A DNA stretch of 64,000 nucleotides from assembly GCF_001865675.1 (NCBI RefSeq), contig NZ_CP011319.1:3658001-3722000 (forward strand), in the 5' to 3' direction. Made by a program: the position numbers and the translations under genes. Below are positions 8,244 to 16,981 of this stretch, in pieces. Each line of letters starts with the position of its first letter. Positions within the stretch are counted from its first letter, which is position 1. The stretch comes from Janthinobacterium sp. 1_2014MBL_MicDiv. GTDB lineage: Bacteria > Pseudomonadota > Gammaproteobacteria > Burkholderiales > Burkholderiaceae_D. The notes below the pieces were generated by a model. It was not told where the DNA came from and did not search any database. It was given only the letters and a program-made list of their open reading frames with translations.

Positions 8244-8369
8244 TTAGTCGGACGTGTCGCGGTACTGCTCCGGCGTCGTGTCGCCGTCGGCTATTTCATA
8301 CCACATCGCATTGAGCACGGCGAAGGTCGCCGCCAGAGGCAGGCCCAGTATCCAGGCGAAATACCACAT
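8244..8369 (-). CDS. cydX: Cytochrome bd oxidase small subunit CydX
   Basis: This 41-residue single-pass membrane peptide opens MWYFAWILGLPLAATFAVLN and continues AMWYEIADGD, the CydX/YbgT signature: an N-terminal hydrophobic helix, then the conserved W-Y-E. CydX associates with CydA and stabilises the haem d/b595 site in cytochrome bd. It has an excellent Shine-Dalgarno (GAAAGGAAATAATT-ATG) and lies 22 bp downstream of cydB as the last gene of the operon, just before the terminator. It is easily missed because of its size. The C-terminal tail is acidic and soluble. Confidence 0.93.
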   Translation of the reverse strand: MWYFAWILGLPLAATFAVLNAMWYEIADGDTTPEQYRDTSD

Positions 8370-8391
8370 AATTATTTCCTTTCGTTAATTC

Positions 8392-9546
8392 TTAGTAGGC
8401 GTGACCGCTGTCGTCTTCGATGGCCTTGCCGTCGACCTTGCCCCACAGCACTTTATATACCCAGGTCGTGTATGCCACGATCAGGGGAATGAAGATGGCC
8501 GTGACGACCAGCATGATGAACAGGGTCAGGTGGCTGGACGAGGAATCCCACACCGTCAGGCTGGCGCGCGGGTCGATCGACGAGGGCAGGATGAACGGGA
8601 ACATGGCCGCACCCACGCCGAGGATGATGCCGGCGATGCCGGCCGCGCTGGCCAGCAGGGCGGGCACTTCGCGGCGCGCGCGCAGGAAGGCGAAGGCCAG
8701 CAAGGGCCCCAGCAAGCCCAGCGCAGGCGCGATCCAGATCCACGGATGGGCCGCGAAATTGTGGAACCAGGCGCCGACGTGCACTTCCGCCGTTTTCAGC
8801 AGCGGATTCGACGGTCCATCGACAACGATGGCGCTGGTGATGCGGTAGCCATCGACCCACAGCCACAGGGCCAAGCCGGCCAGCGCATACAGCGCCACGG
8901 TGGCAATGGCCGCCACGCTGCCGTAGCGGCGCGCGCGCTCGGCCACGGCGCCATCGGTTTTCACCTGCAACCAGGTCGCGCCATGCAGCACCAGCATGGC
9001 GACCGACACCAGGCCGCACAGCAAGGCGAATGGGTTGAGCAAGGCAAAGAAGCTACCGTCATAGAAGATGTGCATGTCCGGCGAGAAGCGGAACGGCACG
9101 CCTTGCAGCACGTTGCCGATGGCCACGCCGCAGATCAGGGCCGGCACGAAGCCGCCGACGAACAGGGCCGCGTCCCAGCGCGCGCGCCAGCGCGGATCTT
9201 CGCGCTTGCTGCGGAACTTGAAGGCCACGGGGCGCACGATCAGCGCCACGAGGATGACGAACATGGCCAGGTAAAAGCCCGAGAACGAGACGGCGTACAG
9301 CTGCGGCCAGGCGGCGAAGATGGCGCCGCCGCCGAGGATCAGCCATACCTGGTTGCCTTCCCAGACGGGCCCGATGCTGTTGATGACGACGCGGCGTTCG
9401 AGGTCCGTCTTGCCGACGAACGGCAGCAGGATACCCGTGCCGAGGTCGAAGCCGTCCGTGATGGCAAAGCCCACCAGCAGCACGCCGATCAGCAGCCACC
9501 AGATCAGGCGCAGTGTTTCATACGAAATCATTTCATGCAAAATCAT
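8392..9546 (-). CDS. cydB: Cytochrome bd ubiquinol oxidase subunit II
   Basis: CydB (384 residues) forms with CydA and CydX the bd-type terminal oxidase that reduces O2 with electrons from quinol in the inner membrane. Multiple membrane helices are present from residue 15 on (LIWWLLIGVLLVGFAITDGFDLGTGILLPFVG), and GPVWEGNQVWLILGGGAIFAAWP is the typical CydB motif. Length is normal. The start at 9546 is chosen because AAGGAGG lies just before it; the upstream extension in frame overlaps cydA. Only 13 bp separate it from cydA, so the two are co-transcribed. Confidence 0.96.
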   Translation of the reverse strand: MILHEMISYETLRLIWWLLIGVLLVGFAITDGFDLGTGILLPFVGKTDLERRVVINSIGPVWEGNQVWLILGGGAIFAAWPQLYAVSFSGFYLAMFVILVALIVRPVAFKFRSKREDPRWRARWDAALFVGGFVPALICGVAIGNVLQGVPFRFSPDMHIFYDGSFFALLNPFALLCGLVSVAMLVLHGATWLQVKTDGAVAERARRYGSVAAIATVALYALAGLALWLWVDGYRITSAIVVDGPSNPLLKTAEVHVGAWFHNFAAHPWIWIAPALGLLGPLLAFAFLRARREVPALLASAAGIAGIILGVGAAMFPFILPSSIDPRASLTVWDSSSSHLTLFIMLVVTAIFIPLIVAYTTWVYKVLWGKVDGKAIEDDSGHAY

Positions 9547-9559
9547 GGTCTGGCCCTCC

Positions 9560-11137
9560 TTAGGCGCGTTGAGTACGAGTGGCTGCGGCAGCTGGCGCGG
9601 GGGCCGGCGCATGCTCTTCCGGCCCCTTGCGTATGGCCTTGAGCAACAGCTTCATTTCGATAATCAACAGCACGGTGTAGATGGCGGCAAAGCCGGCGAT
9701 CGTGAGCAGCAAGGTCGTCGCGCCCAGGTTGGAGACCGCCACGGCCGTCGGCAGCACGCCTTCGATGACCCACGGCTGGCGGCCCACTTCGGCCACGATC
9801 CAGCCGGCCTCAATGGCCACCCACGGCAGCGGGATGGCGAACACGGCCACTTTCAGCAGCCAGCGGTGCTTGTCCAGCGTGCGGCGCGTCGACAGCACGA
9901 AGAAAGTGCCAGTCAACAAGATAAAGAACATGCCCAGGCCCACCATCACGCGGAAGGACCAGAACAGGGGCGCCACAGGCGGCACGGTGTCGAGCGCGGC
10001 CTTGCGGATCTGCGCGTCCGTCGCCTGGCGCGGATCGTCCACGTAACGCTTCAGCAGCAAGGCATAGCCCATGGACTGGCCTTTCGACTCGAACACGTCC
10101 TTCGCCTCTTGCGGCACCGGGCCGCCCGGGGCCACGCCACGGATGGTTTGCAGCGCGTCATACGCCTTGATGCCGTCGCGTATCAGCAGTTCGCCGCGGT
10201 CGACCAGCTGCTCGATGCCGGGGATTTCCGTCGTCAGCGAACGCGTGCCGATCAAGCCCATGACCATCGGGATGTGCACGGCGTAATGCGTCTCGCGCGC
10301 TTCCTGGTCGGGGAAGCCGATGGCCGTGAAGGCGGCCGGGGCCGGCTCCGTGGTCCACATCGCTTCGATGGCGGCCAGCTTCATCTTCTGGTGTTCGGAC
10401 GACAGGTAGCCGCTTTCGTCACCGAGCACCACCACCGACAGCGAGGCGGCCAGGCCGAACGAGGCGGCCACCGTCATCGAGCGCTTGGCCAGCTGCACGT
10501 GGCGGCCCTTCAGCAGATACCAGGCGGAAATGCCCAGCACGAAGATCGACGCTGCCGTATAGCCGGCCGACACCGTGTGCACGAATTTCGCCTGCGCCAC
10601 GGGATTGGTCAGCACGGCGCCGAAGTCGCTCACTTCCATGCGCATGGTTTGCGGATTGAAGGCGGCGCCGACGGGATTTTGCATCCAGCCGTTGGCGATC
10701 AGAATCCACAGGGCCGAGAAATTCGAGCCGATGGCCACCAGCCAGGTGGTGATCAGGTGGCCCCGCTTCGACAGCTTGTCCCAGCCGAAGAAGAACAGGC
10801 CGACGAAGGTCGCCTCCAGGAAGAAGGCCATCAACCCTTCGATGGCCAGCGGCGCGCCGAAGATATCGCCCACATAATGGCTGTAATAGCTCCAGTTCAT
10901 GCCGAACTGAAATTCCATGACGATGCCGGTGGCCACGCCCATGGCGAAGTTGATGCCGAACAAGACACCCCAGAACTTGGTCATGTCGCGCCAGATGGGG
11001 CGGTTCGTCATCACGTACACGGTCTCCATGATGGCGAGGATGACTGACAGGCCGAGCGTCAGCGGAACGAATATAAAGTGGTACAGGGCTGTCAGTGCAA
11101 ACTGCAGTCTGGATAAAGCGACAATATCGAAGTCCAT
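9560..11137 (-). CDS. cydA: Cytochrome bd ubiquinol oxidase subunit I
   Basis: CydA (525 residues, close to the 522 of E. coli) carries the haems and the quinol site. The start MDFDIVALSRLQFALTALYHFIFVPLTLGLS contains the conserved N-terminal His that ligates a haem. FVHTVSAGYT holds the second conserved His, and GRQPWVIEGVLPT is a hallmark late motif. A soluble Q-loop region follows FGLAASLSVVVLGDESGYLSSEHQKMKLAAIEAMW. The C-terminus is Ala/Pro-rich. The 110-bp gap from cydC may hold an internal promoter, but I see no convincing one. Confidence 0.97.
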   Translation of the reverse strand: MDFDIVALSRLQFALTALYHFIFVPLTLGLSVILAIMETVYVMTNRPIWRDMTKFWGVLFGINFAMGVATGIVMEFQFGMNWSYYSHYVGDIFGAPLAIEGLMAFFLEATFVGLFFFGWDKLSKRGHLITTWLVAIGSNFSALWILIANGWMQNPVGAAFNPQTMRMEVSDFGAVLTNPVAQAKFVHTVSAGYTAASIFVLGISAWYLLKGRHVQLAKRSMTVAASFGLAASLSVVVLGDESGYLSSEHQKMKLAAIEAMWTTEPAPAAFTAIGFPDQEARETHYAVHIPMVMGLIGTRSLTTEIPGIEQLVDRGELLIRDGIKAYDALQTIRGVAPGGPVPQEAKDVFESKGQSMGYALLLKRYVDDPRQATDAQIRKAALDTVPPVAPLFWSFRVMVGLGMFFILLTGTFFVLSTRRTLDKHRWLLKVAVFAIPLPWVAIEAGWIVAEVGRQPWVIEGVLPTAVAVSNLGATTLLLTIAGFAAIYTVLLIIEMKLLLKAIRKGPEEHAPAPAPAAAATRTQRA

Positions 11138-11248
11138 ATGATTTCCTTGGTGTTTCCCTACTGTAATTGTAAACTTGGTATCAACATGATGCTGTTTCGA
11201 TTGGCATGCTTGTTGTAATGAAGTCAGCCGCTACGTCCGGCATCTGCA

Positions 11249-12931
11249 TCAATCTCCGCGCAAGCCGGCCAACGCCGCCGCGAAACCGTCCGTGCCCCGC
11301 TGCAGCTGCTCGACGATGCGCCCGTCGCGGATGCGGATCAAACGGTCGGCCAGCGCCGCTTCGCGCCGCAAGTGGGTTGCGATCAGCAAGCTGCGCCCTT
11401 CGCAGCGCGCGCGCAGGCGCTGCAGGACGTCGCCCGCCGTCTGCGCATTCAGGGCCTCGGTGGCCTCGTCCAGCAGCCACAAGGTCGACTCGTGCAGGAA
11501 CAGCCGCGCCAGGGCCAGCCGGCGCGCCTGGCCGCCGGACAAGCCCAGTCCCCCTTCCCCCAGCATGGTGTCGAGGCCGCCCGCAAACGCGCGCACCTCG
11601 TCCTCCAGGCCGGCCGCCTGCAGCGCTTCCCACAGGCGCGCGTCGCTGGCGGACGGATCGGCCAGGCGCAGGTTGTCGCGCAGGCTGTCCTGGAACAGTT
11701 CCGTCTTCTGCGTGAACAGGCAGGCGCGCGGCGCATGCACCTTGCCCGACAGCGGCGCCAGTTCGCGCGCGGCGATGGCCAGCAAAGTGGACTTGCCGGC
11801 GCCGCTGGGGCCGATCAAGGCCACGCGTTCGCCGTCCGCGATATGCAGCGATACGTCATGCAAGATGGCAACATTGCTGCCCGCATGCGCGGCGCTGACG
11901 TGTTCCAGGCGCAAGCCAGGCGCCGTGTCAACAGGCGCCGCCGCCACCGCGTGATGACCGAGGCGCGGCGCCAGGCGGCGCATGGCCAGCAGCATGCGCC
12001 CTGCTTCCAGCGCGCCGCGGCGCAGGCCGGCAAATGGCTCGACGGCCGTCAGCGCGACCAGCAGGGCCAGCGCCGCGGCCGGCATGCTCAGCGCCTGCTG
12101 CTCCACCAGCGCGGCCACGGCCAACAGCATGCCGGCCAGGGTCAGGCTGCCTGCCACGCCGTAGGCGGCGCCGGCCGCCGTGTCCAGCTTCAGCAAGGCC
12201 ACGTCGGCTTGCGCCAGCGACCGGTCGATCTGCGCCAGCGCCTGGCACTGGGCGTCGATACGGCCCGCCATCACCAGGTCCGTCTGCCCCGCCACCAGGT
12301 CGATGGCGCCCGAACGCAGCCTTTCGATGGCGCGCGAACGCACGATGGCGGGACGGCGCGCGCCGCGCACGACGCGCCAGCCGATGCCGCCGCCGGCGGC
12401 CAGCAGCCAGGCGGCCAGGCCGAGGCCCAGTTGCCACTGCATCACGCCCAGCGCCACGCCGGCCAGCAAGGCCGCGCACAGGGCGGAGAAAGCGGGTACC
12501 AGCAGGCGCAGGTACAGCGACTCGAGCGCGTCGATATCGGCCGTCAGGCGGAACAGCAGCTTGGCGGGCTGGCGCAACAGGCGGCTGGCCGCCTCGGGGC
12601 GCGACCAGCCGCGAAACAGCTGCACGCGGATGCTGGCCAGCGCGGCGAACGTGGCGTCATGCGTGACGAGACGCTCCGCATAGCGCGAACCCGTGCGGCC
12701 GATGGCCAGCAGGCGGATGCCGGCCGACGGGCCGAACACATCGAACACGATGGCCGTCGAGGCATGCAGGCCGGCGACCGAGGTGGCCGTGATGAACCAG
12801 CCGGACAAGCCCAGCAACGCCATGCCGGCCACCACCGTCAGGGCCGCCAGCAAGGCGCCCCCGATCAGCTTGCCGGGCTGGGCCAGCAGCAATTGCCGCA
12901 GGACGGGATGCCATATGCGGGAAGTTGTCAT
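11249..12931 (-). CDS. cydC: Cysteine/glutathione exporter subunit CydC (ABC transporter)
   Basis: This 560-residue half-transporter has an N-terminal type I exporter membrane domain (about 1-310) and a C-terminal ATPase domain: Walker A GPSGAGKSTLL, signature LSGGQARRLALARLF, and Walker B WLLDEATEAL. CydDC exports cysteine and glutathione to the periplasm and is needed for assembly of cytochrome bd in E. coli. The start overlaps the cydD stop by 4 nt (ATGA), indicating translational coupling. Assignment of this second gene as CydC rather than CydD follows the E. coli order. Confidence 0.92.
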   Translation of the reverse strand: MTTSRIWHPVLRQLLLAQPGKLIGGALLAALTVVAGMALLGLSGWFITATSVAGLHASTAIVFDVFGPSAGIRLLAIGRTGSRYAERLVTHDATFAALASIRVQLFRGWSRPEAASRLLRQPAKLLFRLTADIDALESLYLRLLVPAFSALCAALLAGVALGVMQWQLGLGLAAWLLAAGGGIGWRVVRGARRPAIVRSRAIERLRSGAIDLVAGQTDLVMAGRIDAQCQALAQIDRSLAQADVALLKLDTAAGAAYGVAGSLTLAGMLLAVAALVEQQALSMPAAALALLVALTAVEPFAGLRRGALEAGRMLLAMRRLAPRLGHHAVAAAPVDTAPGLRLEHVSAAHAGSNVAILHDVSLHIADGERVALIGPSGAGKSTLLAIAARELAPLSGKVHAPRACLFTQKTELFQDSLRDNLRLADPSASDARLWEALQAAGLEDEVRAFAGGLDTMLGEGGLGLSGGQARRLALARLFLHESTLWLLDEATEALNAQTAGDVLQRLRARCEGRSLLIATHLRREAALADRLIRIRDGRIVEQLQRGTDGFAAALAGLRGD

Positions 12932-14640
12932 GCGCGCGCCTCTGCCTTCTGCGCCAGGGAGCGGGCCGGCGCATCGACGCGCACCGTGCGCTGCAGCCGG
13001 CTGGCCAGCACGGGGTCATGCGTGGCGACGATCAGGGTCTTGCCCCTGGCCAGGAGCAGCAGGGCATCCGTGACGCGCGCCGCCGTTTCGCTGTCCAGGT
13101 GCGCCGTCGGTTCATCGACGAGCAGCAAGTCCGCATGCGGATGCAAGGCCACGCGGGCCAGCGCCAGGCGCACGGCTTCGCCGCCCGACAGGCCCTGGCC
13201 GCCATCGCTGAGCATGACGGCCGGCTGCGCCTGCGCCACGGCGGCCAGGTCGGCCAGGTGCAGCGCCTGCGTCACTTTTGCCTGCGTCGCAACGGCGCTG
13301 GCATCGGTGCGGCCCAGCGTGACATTCTGGCTGACGGACGCGGCAAACACGTGCGGACGCTGGCCCATCCAGGCCATGCGCTGGCGCAAGGTATTGACGG
13401 TGCTGTCGTTCAGGCGCACGCCGCCGATGCGGATCTCGCCGCCGCTGGCGGGCAGCAGGCCGGCCAGCAGCGACAGCAAGGTGGTCTTGCCGGCGCCGCT
13501 GGCACCCAGCAGGGCCACGTGCTCGCCGGCGCGCACGCTCAAGTCGAACTGCGCGAACACGGGCGCTTCGCCCGGGTGGGCAAAGCGCAGTTGATGGATG
13601 TCCACGGCGGGCGGCGCGGCCACCGCCATGGCGGCGGCGGAAACGGCGGCAACCGCCACGTCGGCGCCGGGCAAGGGCATGCCGCCCTCGGCCAGGTCAT
13701 GCAAGCCGGCTAGGCCAGCCTCGCCGGCCGCCTTGTCGTGCCAGACGGCGGCCAGTTCGCGCAGCGGCTCGAAAAAGGCGGGCGCCAGCAAGAGGATGAA
13801 CATGCCCTGCGCCAGGCTCAGCTCCCTGCCCCAGGTGCCGAAATGGATGCTGCCCAACAGGGAAAAACCGATGAAGGCGGCCACCATGGCCACGCCCAGC
13901 GCGGAAAACAGTTCCAGCACGGCGGACGACAGGAAGGCGATGCGCAGCACCACCATCGTGCGGCGGCGCACGGATTGCGACGATGCTTCCAGCCGTTCGG
14001 CCGTGGCGTCGACGGCATCGAGCGCGCGCAGGGTGGCCAGGCCGCGCAGGCGGTCCAGCAGGAAAGCGTTCATGCCGCCCATTTCCACCATCTGCGCGCG
14101 GCTGGCCGCCTGCGCGCCCATGCCCACCAGGGCCATGAAGACGGGAATCAGCGGCGCGGCGATCATGAGGATCAGCGCGGCGATCCACGACAGGGGCGCC
14201 ACCACGGCCAGGATCACGAGCGGCACGAGCATCACTTTCCAGCGCGCGGGTTTGTAGCGCACCAGGTAGGGCACGATCGCTTCGGCCTGCTCGGCGATGA
14301 CGCTGGCCGCCTGGCCCGACTGGGCCCGCTGGCGGTCCAGCGGCGAGCGCCGCGCCAGCGCCAGCGCCACCTGCGCGCGCAGGGCCGACAGGTGTGCGCG
14401 CGCCGCCGCATACATGCGCCGCGCGCCCCACGCTTCGCCCCAGGCCCGCAACACGCCCAGCAGCAGCACGCCGGCCGCCGGCGCCAGCGCGGCGCGCCAG
14501 CCGGCGCCGTCGAGCATGGCTTGCAGGGCCCAGGCCAGCAAGGCCGATTGCGGCAACCACAGCAAGGCGGCGCCGCCTTGCACCAGGCTGGCGACACGGG
14601 GAAGGATAAAGCGGGGCAAGGACAGTGGCGTGATAGGCAT
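12928..14640 (-). CDS. cydD: Cysteine/glutathione exporter subunit CydD (ABC transporter)
   Basis: This is the 570-residue partner half-transporter. The membrane domain has about six helices in the first 300 residues. The ATPase domain has Walker A GASGAGKTTLLSLL, signature LSGGEAVRLALARV, and Walker B DLLLVDEPTAHLD. The ATG at 14640 (MPITPLSLPRFILPRVASL) is chosen; the open frame extends to 14919 but that part crosses the promoter and the divergent regulator. It is the first gene of the cydDCABX operon. A near-consensus promoter (TTGATA-N17-TATTAT) lies upstream with palindromes next to it. Confidence 0.92.
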   Translation of the reverse strand: MPITPLSLPRFILPRVASLVQGGAALLWLPQSALLAWALQAMLDGAGWRAALAPAAGVLLLGVLRAWGEAWGARRMYAAARAHLSALRAQVALALARRSPLDRQRAQSGQAASVIAEQAEAIVPYLVRYKPARWKVMLVPLVILAVVAPLSWIAALILMIAAPLIPVFMALVGMGAQAASRAQMVEMGGMNAFLLDRLRGLATLRALDAVDATAERLEASSQSVRRRTMVVLRIAFLSSAVLELFSALGVAMVAAFIGFSLLGSIHFGTWGRELSLAQGMFILLLAPAFFEPLRELAAVWHDKAAGEAGLAGLHDLAEGGMPLPGADVAVAAVSAAAMAVAAPPAVDIHQLRFAHPGEAPVFAQFDLSVRAGEHVALLGASGAGKTTLLSLLAGLLPASGGEIRIGGVRLNDSTVNTLRQRMAWMGQRPHVFAASVSQNVTLGRTDASAVATQAKVTQALHLADLAAVAQAQPAVMLSDGGQGLSGGEAVRLALARVALHPHADLLLVDEPTAHLDSETAARVTDALLLLARGKTLIVATHDPVLASRLQRTVRVDAPARSLAQKAEARA

Positions 14641-14660
14641 CTCTATACTTTTTGAGTTTT

Positions 14661-14718
14661 CAGAATTTTCTGTAAATTCGATTTTTTGTATAATACTGCG
14701 AAACATGACATATATCAA
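14661..14718 (-). promoter_or_regulatory. cydD promoter with palindromic operator candidates
   Basis: On the minus strand TTGATA (14713-14718), a 17-bp spacer and TATTAT (14690-14695) form a near-consensus sigma-70 promoter for cydD. Between the -10 and cydD lie two overlapping inverted repeats: CAGAA-TT-TTCTG (14661-14672) and GAATTT-TCTGT-AAATTC (14663-14679). The first predicted transcribed bases fall there, so a bound repressor would block initiation. On the plus strand TATAAT (14689-14694) could serve the divergent regulator. Confidence 0.6.
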
Positions 14719-14757
14719 TTGACCCTGCGGGTGTGGCGTGAAAAAATTCAGATAATT

Positions 14758-15330
14758 ATGAAAACTCAAAATATCCACATGACGCCGCTGATCCTGACCT
14801 TCGTCAGCCATTTTGGCGAGATGGGCAGCCGCTGGGGCTTTAACCGCACGGTGGGTCAAGTGTACGCCTTGTTGTTTGTCGCAGAGCATCCTTTGCACGC
14901 GGACGAAATCGCGGAACACCTGAGTTTTTCGCGCTCGAACGTCAGCATCGGCCTGAAGGAATTGCAGGGCTGGGGCCTGATCCGCCAGTCACGCATTCCC
15001 GGCGACCGGCGCGAATATTTTTCCTCGCTGGGCGACGTGTGGCAAATCTTCCGCGTGGTGGCCGCCGAGCGCCGCCGCCGCGAAGTGGCGCCCACCCTGA
15101 CGGTGCTGCGCGAATCGCTGCTGGCGCCGGCCACGGAACCCGTGGACCAGTATGCGCAGGAGCGCATGCGCGAAATGTATGAACTGGTCGACCTGGCCAA
15201 CACCTGGTTCGACGACTTGCAGCGCCTGTCGCCCGAATCGATGGCGCAACTGATGAAAATGGGCGCCAAGGTACAGAAGCTGCTCAATGCCAAGGATCGC
15301 CTGTTTGGCGTCAGCAACAGCAGCGATTAA
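14758..15330 (+). CDS. GbsR/MarR-family transcriptional regulator
   Basis: This 190-residue winged-helix protein has the GbsR-type core MGSRWGFNRTVGQVYALLFVAEHPLHADEIAEHLSFSRSNVSIGLKELQGWGLIRQSRIPGDRREYF, with recognition helix about residues 48-65. The C-terminal half is helical, for dimerisation or sensing. I chose the ATG at 14758 because the longer frame starts inside the promoter. It is divergent from cydDCABX over a 117-bp region with palindromes, so it is the obvious candidate regulator of the bd oxidase and probably of itself. No redox cofactor motif such as a Cys cluster is visible, so the signal is unknown. Confidence 0.85.
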   Translation: MKTQNIHMTPLILTFVSHFGEMGSRWGFNRTVGQVYALLFVAEHPLHADEIAEHLSFSRSNVSIGLKELQGWGLIRQSRIPGDRREYFSSLGDVWQIFRVVAAERRRREVAPTLTVLRESLLAPATEPVDQYAQERMREMYELVDLANTWFDDLQRLSPESMAQLMKMGAKVQKLLNAKDRLFGVSNSSD

Positions 15331-15621
15331 CCCCCGCCATCCCTCCTCTCCCCTTCGCCCGGCACGCCATCGCGCCCGCCGCGGCGCCCCGTCACGCCAG
15401 CCTCGTCCGGCCCAGCGCCCTCCGTATCCTGGCGTACATAGCCGCACGCGATATTATCAACTTAACCAATAGTATTATTTAAATTGTATTAATTTAAATC
15501 AAACCTAAGCTGGCTTATGCGTACTCACGCACAGGGCAACCGGGCGACAGGATGAACTCCTCGACAGGAAGGAGCGCGCCTGGCTACGGTGAAATAACTG
15601 CAACAAAAAAAGGGGATTTTC

Positions 15622-16188
15622 ATGAAAAGCATAAAGAGCATTGCCATCCGGGCATCCATGCTGGCCGCCGTGACGGCGCTGGCTGGCGCGGCACAGGCTG
15701 CCACCTGGGTGGACGTGGGACCGGCCAGCGGTTTCGTCATCGGCGGCAGCACCGTCACCTACACGCCGTCGCCGGCGCTGATGGTGAAATACTATGACGA
15801 CAATCTCACGCCGCAAAGCCCGTCCGATATCCAGGGCTATATCAACGGCGTCTTTGGCACCAGCCTGGGCGCCGCCGTTTCGTATTGCGACAATGCCACA
15901 TCGGGCTGCACGGCCGGCACCACGGCGGGCCTGAGCGGCGGCGTCAATTCCTATACGAGCGCGGCCGCCTATGACTACCTGGCCATCCATTTCGGCCAGG
16001 GCGAACTGGTGTTCCACTGGGCCGCCCCTGTCGCCGCCGGCACCACCTTCACGGTAGCGGGCCTGCCGAAAGACCTGAGCAATTACCGCGCCTACGTTTC
16101 CGCCATTCCGGAACCGGAAACCTATGCCATGCTGCTGGCAGGTCTGGGCCTGCTGGGCTTCCTGGCGCGCCGTCGCCAGGGGCAATAA
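15622..16188 (+). CDS. PEP-CTERM sorting-domain protein
   Basis: This 188-residue exported protein has a signal peptide (ending ALAGAAQA-A, about residue 26). Its C-terminal sorting tag is complete: IPEPETYAMLLAGLGLLGFLARRR, meaning PEP motif, hydrophobic helix, basic end. Such tags are cleaved by exosortase (EpsH/XrtA), which ties the protein to exopolysaccharide/biofilm surface assembly; no exosortase gene is in the window. Two Cys (SYCDNATSGCTAG) may form a disulfide. AGGGG lies 8 nt before the ATG. The 291-bp upstream gap holds an AT-rich patch with ATTTAAAT twice, 7 bp apart (15477-15499), possibly a regulatory site. Confidence 0.9.
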   Translation: MKSIKSIAIRASMLAAVTALAGAAQAATWVDVGPASGFVIGGSTVTYTPSPALMVKYYDDNLTPQSPSDIQGYINGVFGTSLGAAVSYCDNATSGCTAGTTAGLSGGVNSYTSAAAYDYLAIHFGQGELVFHWAAPVAAGTTFTVAGLPKDLSNYRAYVSAIPEPETYAMLLAGLGLLGFLARRRQGQ

Positions 16189-16351
16189 GTATGCGCAACG
16201 CGGCAACGGCGCGCTCGCGCCGGCTGCCGCCTTCGCGCCGCCCGCGCCCATTGTTTACGCCCCGTTTGCGGCGCGCACGCGACTCTTTACACCGTGTTTA
16301 GACCAGGCTCGCTATGCTCGATGGCATCAACCATCTCGCAGGGGAGCAAGC

Positions 16352-16531
16352 ATGCACGAACCACCATTCCAGCCACGCGCGCGCGGCGTGCTCCGCCAGC
16401 ACTTGCCCATACGCGAACGGCTGCGCCTGGCGCGCCTGGCCAGCAGGAAAATGCTGTCGCTGGGCTCCGCGCTGCTGTGCGCGCTGCCACTGCTGTATTT
16501 ACTGAGTGAGGTATTGTGTGCGCAGCCATGA
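16352..16531 (+). CDS. Small single-pass membrane protein, unknown
   Basis: This 59-residue ORF has a good Shine-Dalgarno (AGGGGAG, 7 nt before the ATG). The first 33 residues are basic (RARGVLRQHLPIRERLRLARLASRK); a hydrophobic helix follows (MLSLGSALLCALPLLYLLSEVLC). The topology is that of an N-in single-span peptide. No homologue is recognised. It lies between the PEP-CTERM gene and tRNA-Arg, which is on the opposite strand. The ribosome site and membrane segment support it, but size leaves doubt. Confidence 0.45.
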   Translation: MHEPPFQPRARGVLRQHLPIRERLRLARLASRKMLSLGSALLCALPLLYLLSEVLCAQP

Positions 16532-16563
16532 ACCGGTGCGCAGAGAAAGGGCCAGTATGGAAC

Positions 16564-16638
16564 TGGTCCGCCCAGAGGGAATCGAACCCCCATTCACGGT
16601 TTAGAAGACCGTTGTCCTATCCGTTGAACGATGGGCGG
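16564..16638 (-). tRNA. tRNA-Arg (UCU)
   Basis: The cloverleaf folds fully: acceptor CCGCCCA/TGGGCGG, D stem GTTC/GGAC, anticodon stem ACGGT/ACCGT with loop CTTCTAA (anticodon TCT), T stem GGGGG/CCCTC with loop TTCGATT. The discriminator is A and the 3' CCA is encoded (16564-16566). Confidence 0.95.
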
Positions 16639-16695
16639 AAAGGTGCAGTATTTTAATGCATGCGCGCCAGCAATGGAAATAGCGGCGCGGAATAG

Positions 16696-16722
16696 AAAAC
16701 GGGCTGTCATTTCTGACAGCCC
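16696..16722 (-). terminator. Terminator after tRNA-Pro
   Basis: GGGCTGTCA and TGACAGCCC (16701-16709 and 16714-16722) form a 9-bp stem, followed on the minus strand by GTTTT. It lies 11 bp beyond the tRNA-Pro 3' end and separates it from tRNA-Arg. Confidence 0.75.
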
Positions 16723-16733
16723 GCTTATGACTT

Positions 16734-16810
16734 TGGTCGGAGTACAAGGATTCGAACCTTGGACCCCCTGGTCCCAAACCAGGTGCGCTACCGGGCTGCG
16801 CCACACTCCG
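16734..16810 (-). tRNA. tRNA-Pro (UGG)
   Basis: This 77-nt gene has acceptor CGGAGTG/TACTCCG (one G-U-type pair), anticodon stem CCTGG/CCAGG around a loop with TGG, T stem CAAGG/CCTTG with TTCGAAT, discriminator A and encoded CCA (16734-16736). Confidence 0.95.
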
Positions 16811-16981
16811 AAGACAAGATAATAACGCCCCTACCCAATTTCGTCAATTGCCATAGACAAATTAGATGGAAATAACTATCGCTCCCGCTTGGGGCGCTTG
16901 CCGAGAACGTTCAGGGCGAGGCGCGCGGCCGAAGACAGTACGCCAGTACGGCAAGGCAGTGCAACGCCGCCCCGGGCGTTT

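Noticed and set aside
16701..16722. Pho-box-like CTGTCAT near the tRNA genes
   Set aside because: It is one arm of the tRNA-Pro terminator hairpin and has no direct repeat at 11 bp.
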